Assembly: GCA_012838395.1 (NCBI GenBank)
Contig: DUPI01000008.1
Span: 1 to 32,817, forward strand
Reading direction: 5' to 3'
Length of the DNA: 32,817 nt
Source of the DNA: Mollicutes bacterium
Lineage (GTDB): Bacteria > Bacillota_I > Bacilli_A > RF39 > UBA660
Shown: piece after piece, positions 32,810 to 32,817 of the stretch
Position numbering within the stretch: the stretch's first letter is position 1
How the letters are laid out: every line of letters starts with the position of its first letter
Program-made: the position numbers and the translations under genes
Notes under the pieces: model-generated
Seen by the model: the letters and a program-made list of their open reading frames with translations, nothing else
The model's database searches: none
Told to the model about the DNA's origin: nothing

Positions 32810-32817
32810 ATGTATAA
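32810..32817 (+). CDS. Start of the next gene, cut by the window end
   Basis: AAGGAGA followed 7-8 bases later by ATG TAT marks a gene start; only two codons are visible. prfB is the usual neighbour of secA in Firmicutes, but the visible bases cannot confirm it. Confidence 0.5.

Overview
This is a strongly AT-rich stretch of bacterial chromosome from the Bacilli (low-GC Firmicutes), probably a small-genome lineage near the Erysipelotrichia/Acholeplasma side of the class. That placement is an inference. TGA is used as a stop (dnaX, mfd, ftsH), so the code is standard and unlike that of Mycoplasma. An exact parS site at the left edge, two exact Noc-binding sequences and gene order all place the window near oriC.

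Region 1 (1-12356) follows the Bacillus subtilis order: SRP RNA, tadA, dnaX, ybaB, recR, a bofA-like gene, holB, ricT, trmN6, rsmI, pth, mfd, spoVT. Several genes found in B. subtilis are missing between these (yabA, yazA, abrB, fin). A decayed CBS-domain inorganic pyrophosphatase gene lies on the minus strand between mfd and spoVT.

Region 2 (12357-22259) starts with a T-box riboswitch, probably methionine-specific, reading into dut and metG. Then come a small membrane protein, tatD, a yabE-like G5/3D cell-wall protein, rsmA, ung, tilS and an ftsH whose product ends in a Rho-N/SAP-like tail. A DUF1292-like gene with an acidic hexapeptide repeat follows.

Region 3 (22260-24424) keeps the B. 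subtilis yutG-yutH-yutI neighbourhood. The spore-coat-type kinase-like yutH is cut by one in-frame TAG. An S1-domain regulator (yugI/cvfD type) follows.

Region 4 (24414-25700) is an operon of 13 tRNA genes, all with encoded CCA, driven by a consensus-like promoter and ended by a hairpin.

Region 5 (25700-29228) is the main accessory locus: a complete agr-type peptide quorum-sensing system. A LytTR response regulator and a GHKL sensor kinase on the plus strand converge on agrB and a 40-residue agrD pheromone precursor on the minus strand. A paired 9-bp direct repeat with 21-bp period lies upstream of agrBD and could be the regulator's operator. A separate promoter-ORF-terminator unit encoding about 35 residues lies between the tRNAs and agrA.

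Region 6 (29229-end) holds csp, long-form hpf and secA, and the first bases of the next gene.

Two themes stand out. One is the rearranged agr circuit. The other is a scatter of sporulation-associated genes (bofA, spoVT, broken yutH) in a streamlined genome, suggesting descent from a spore-former.
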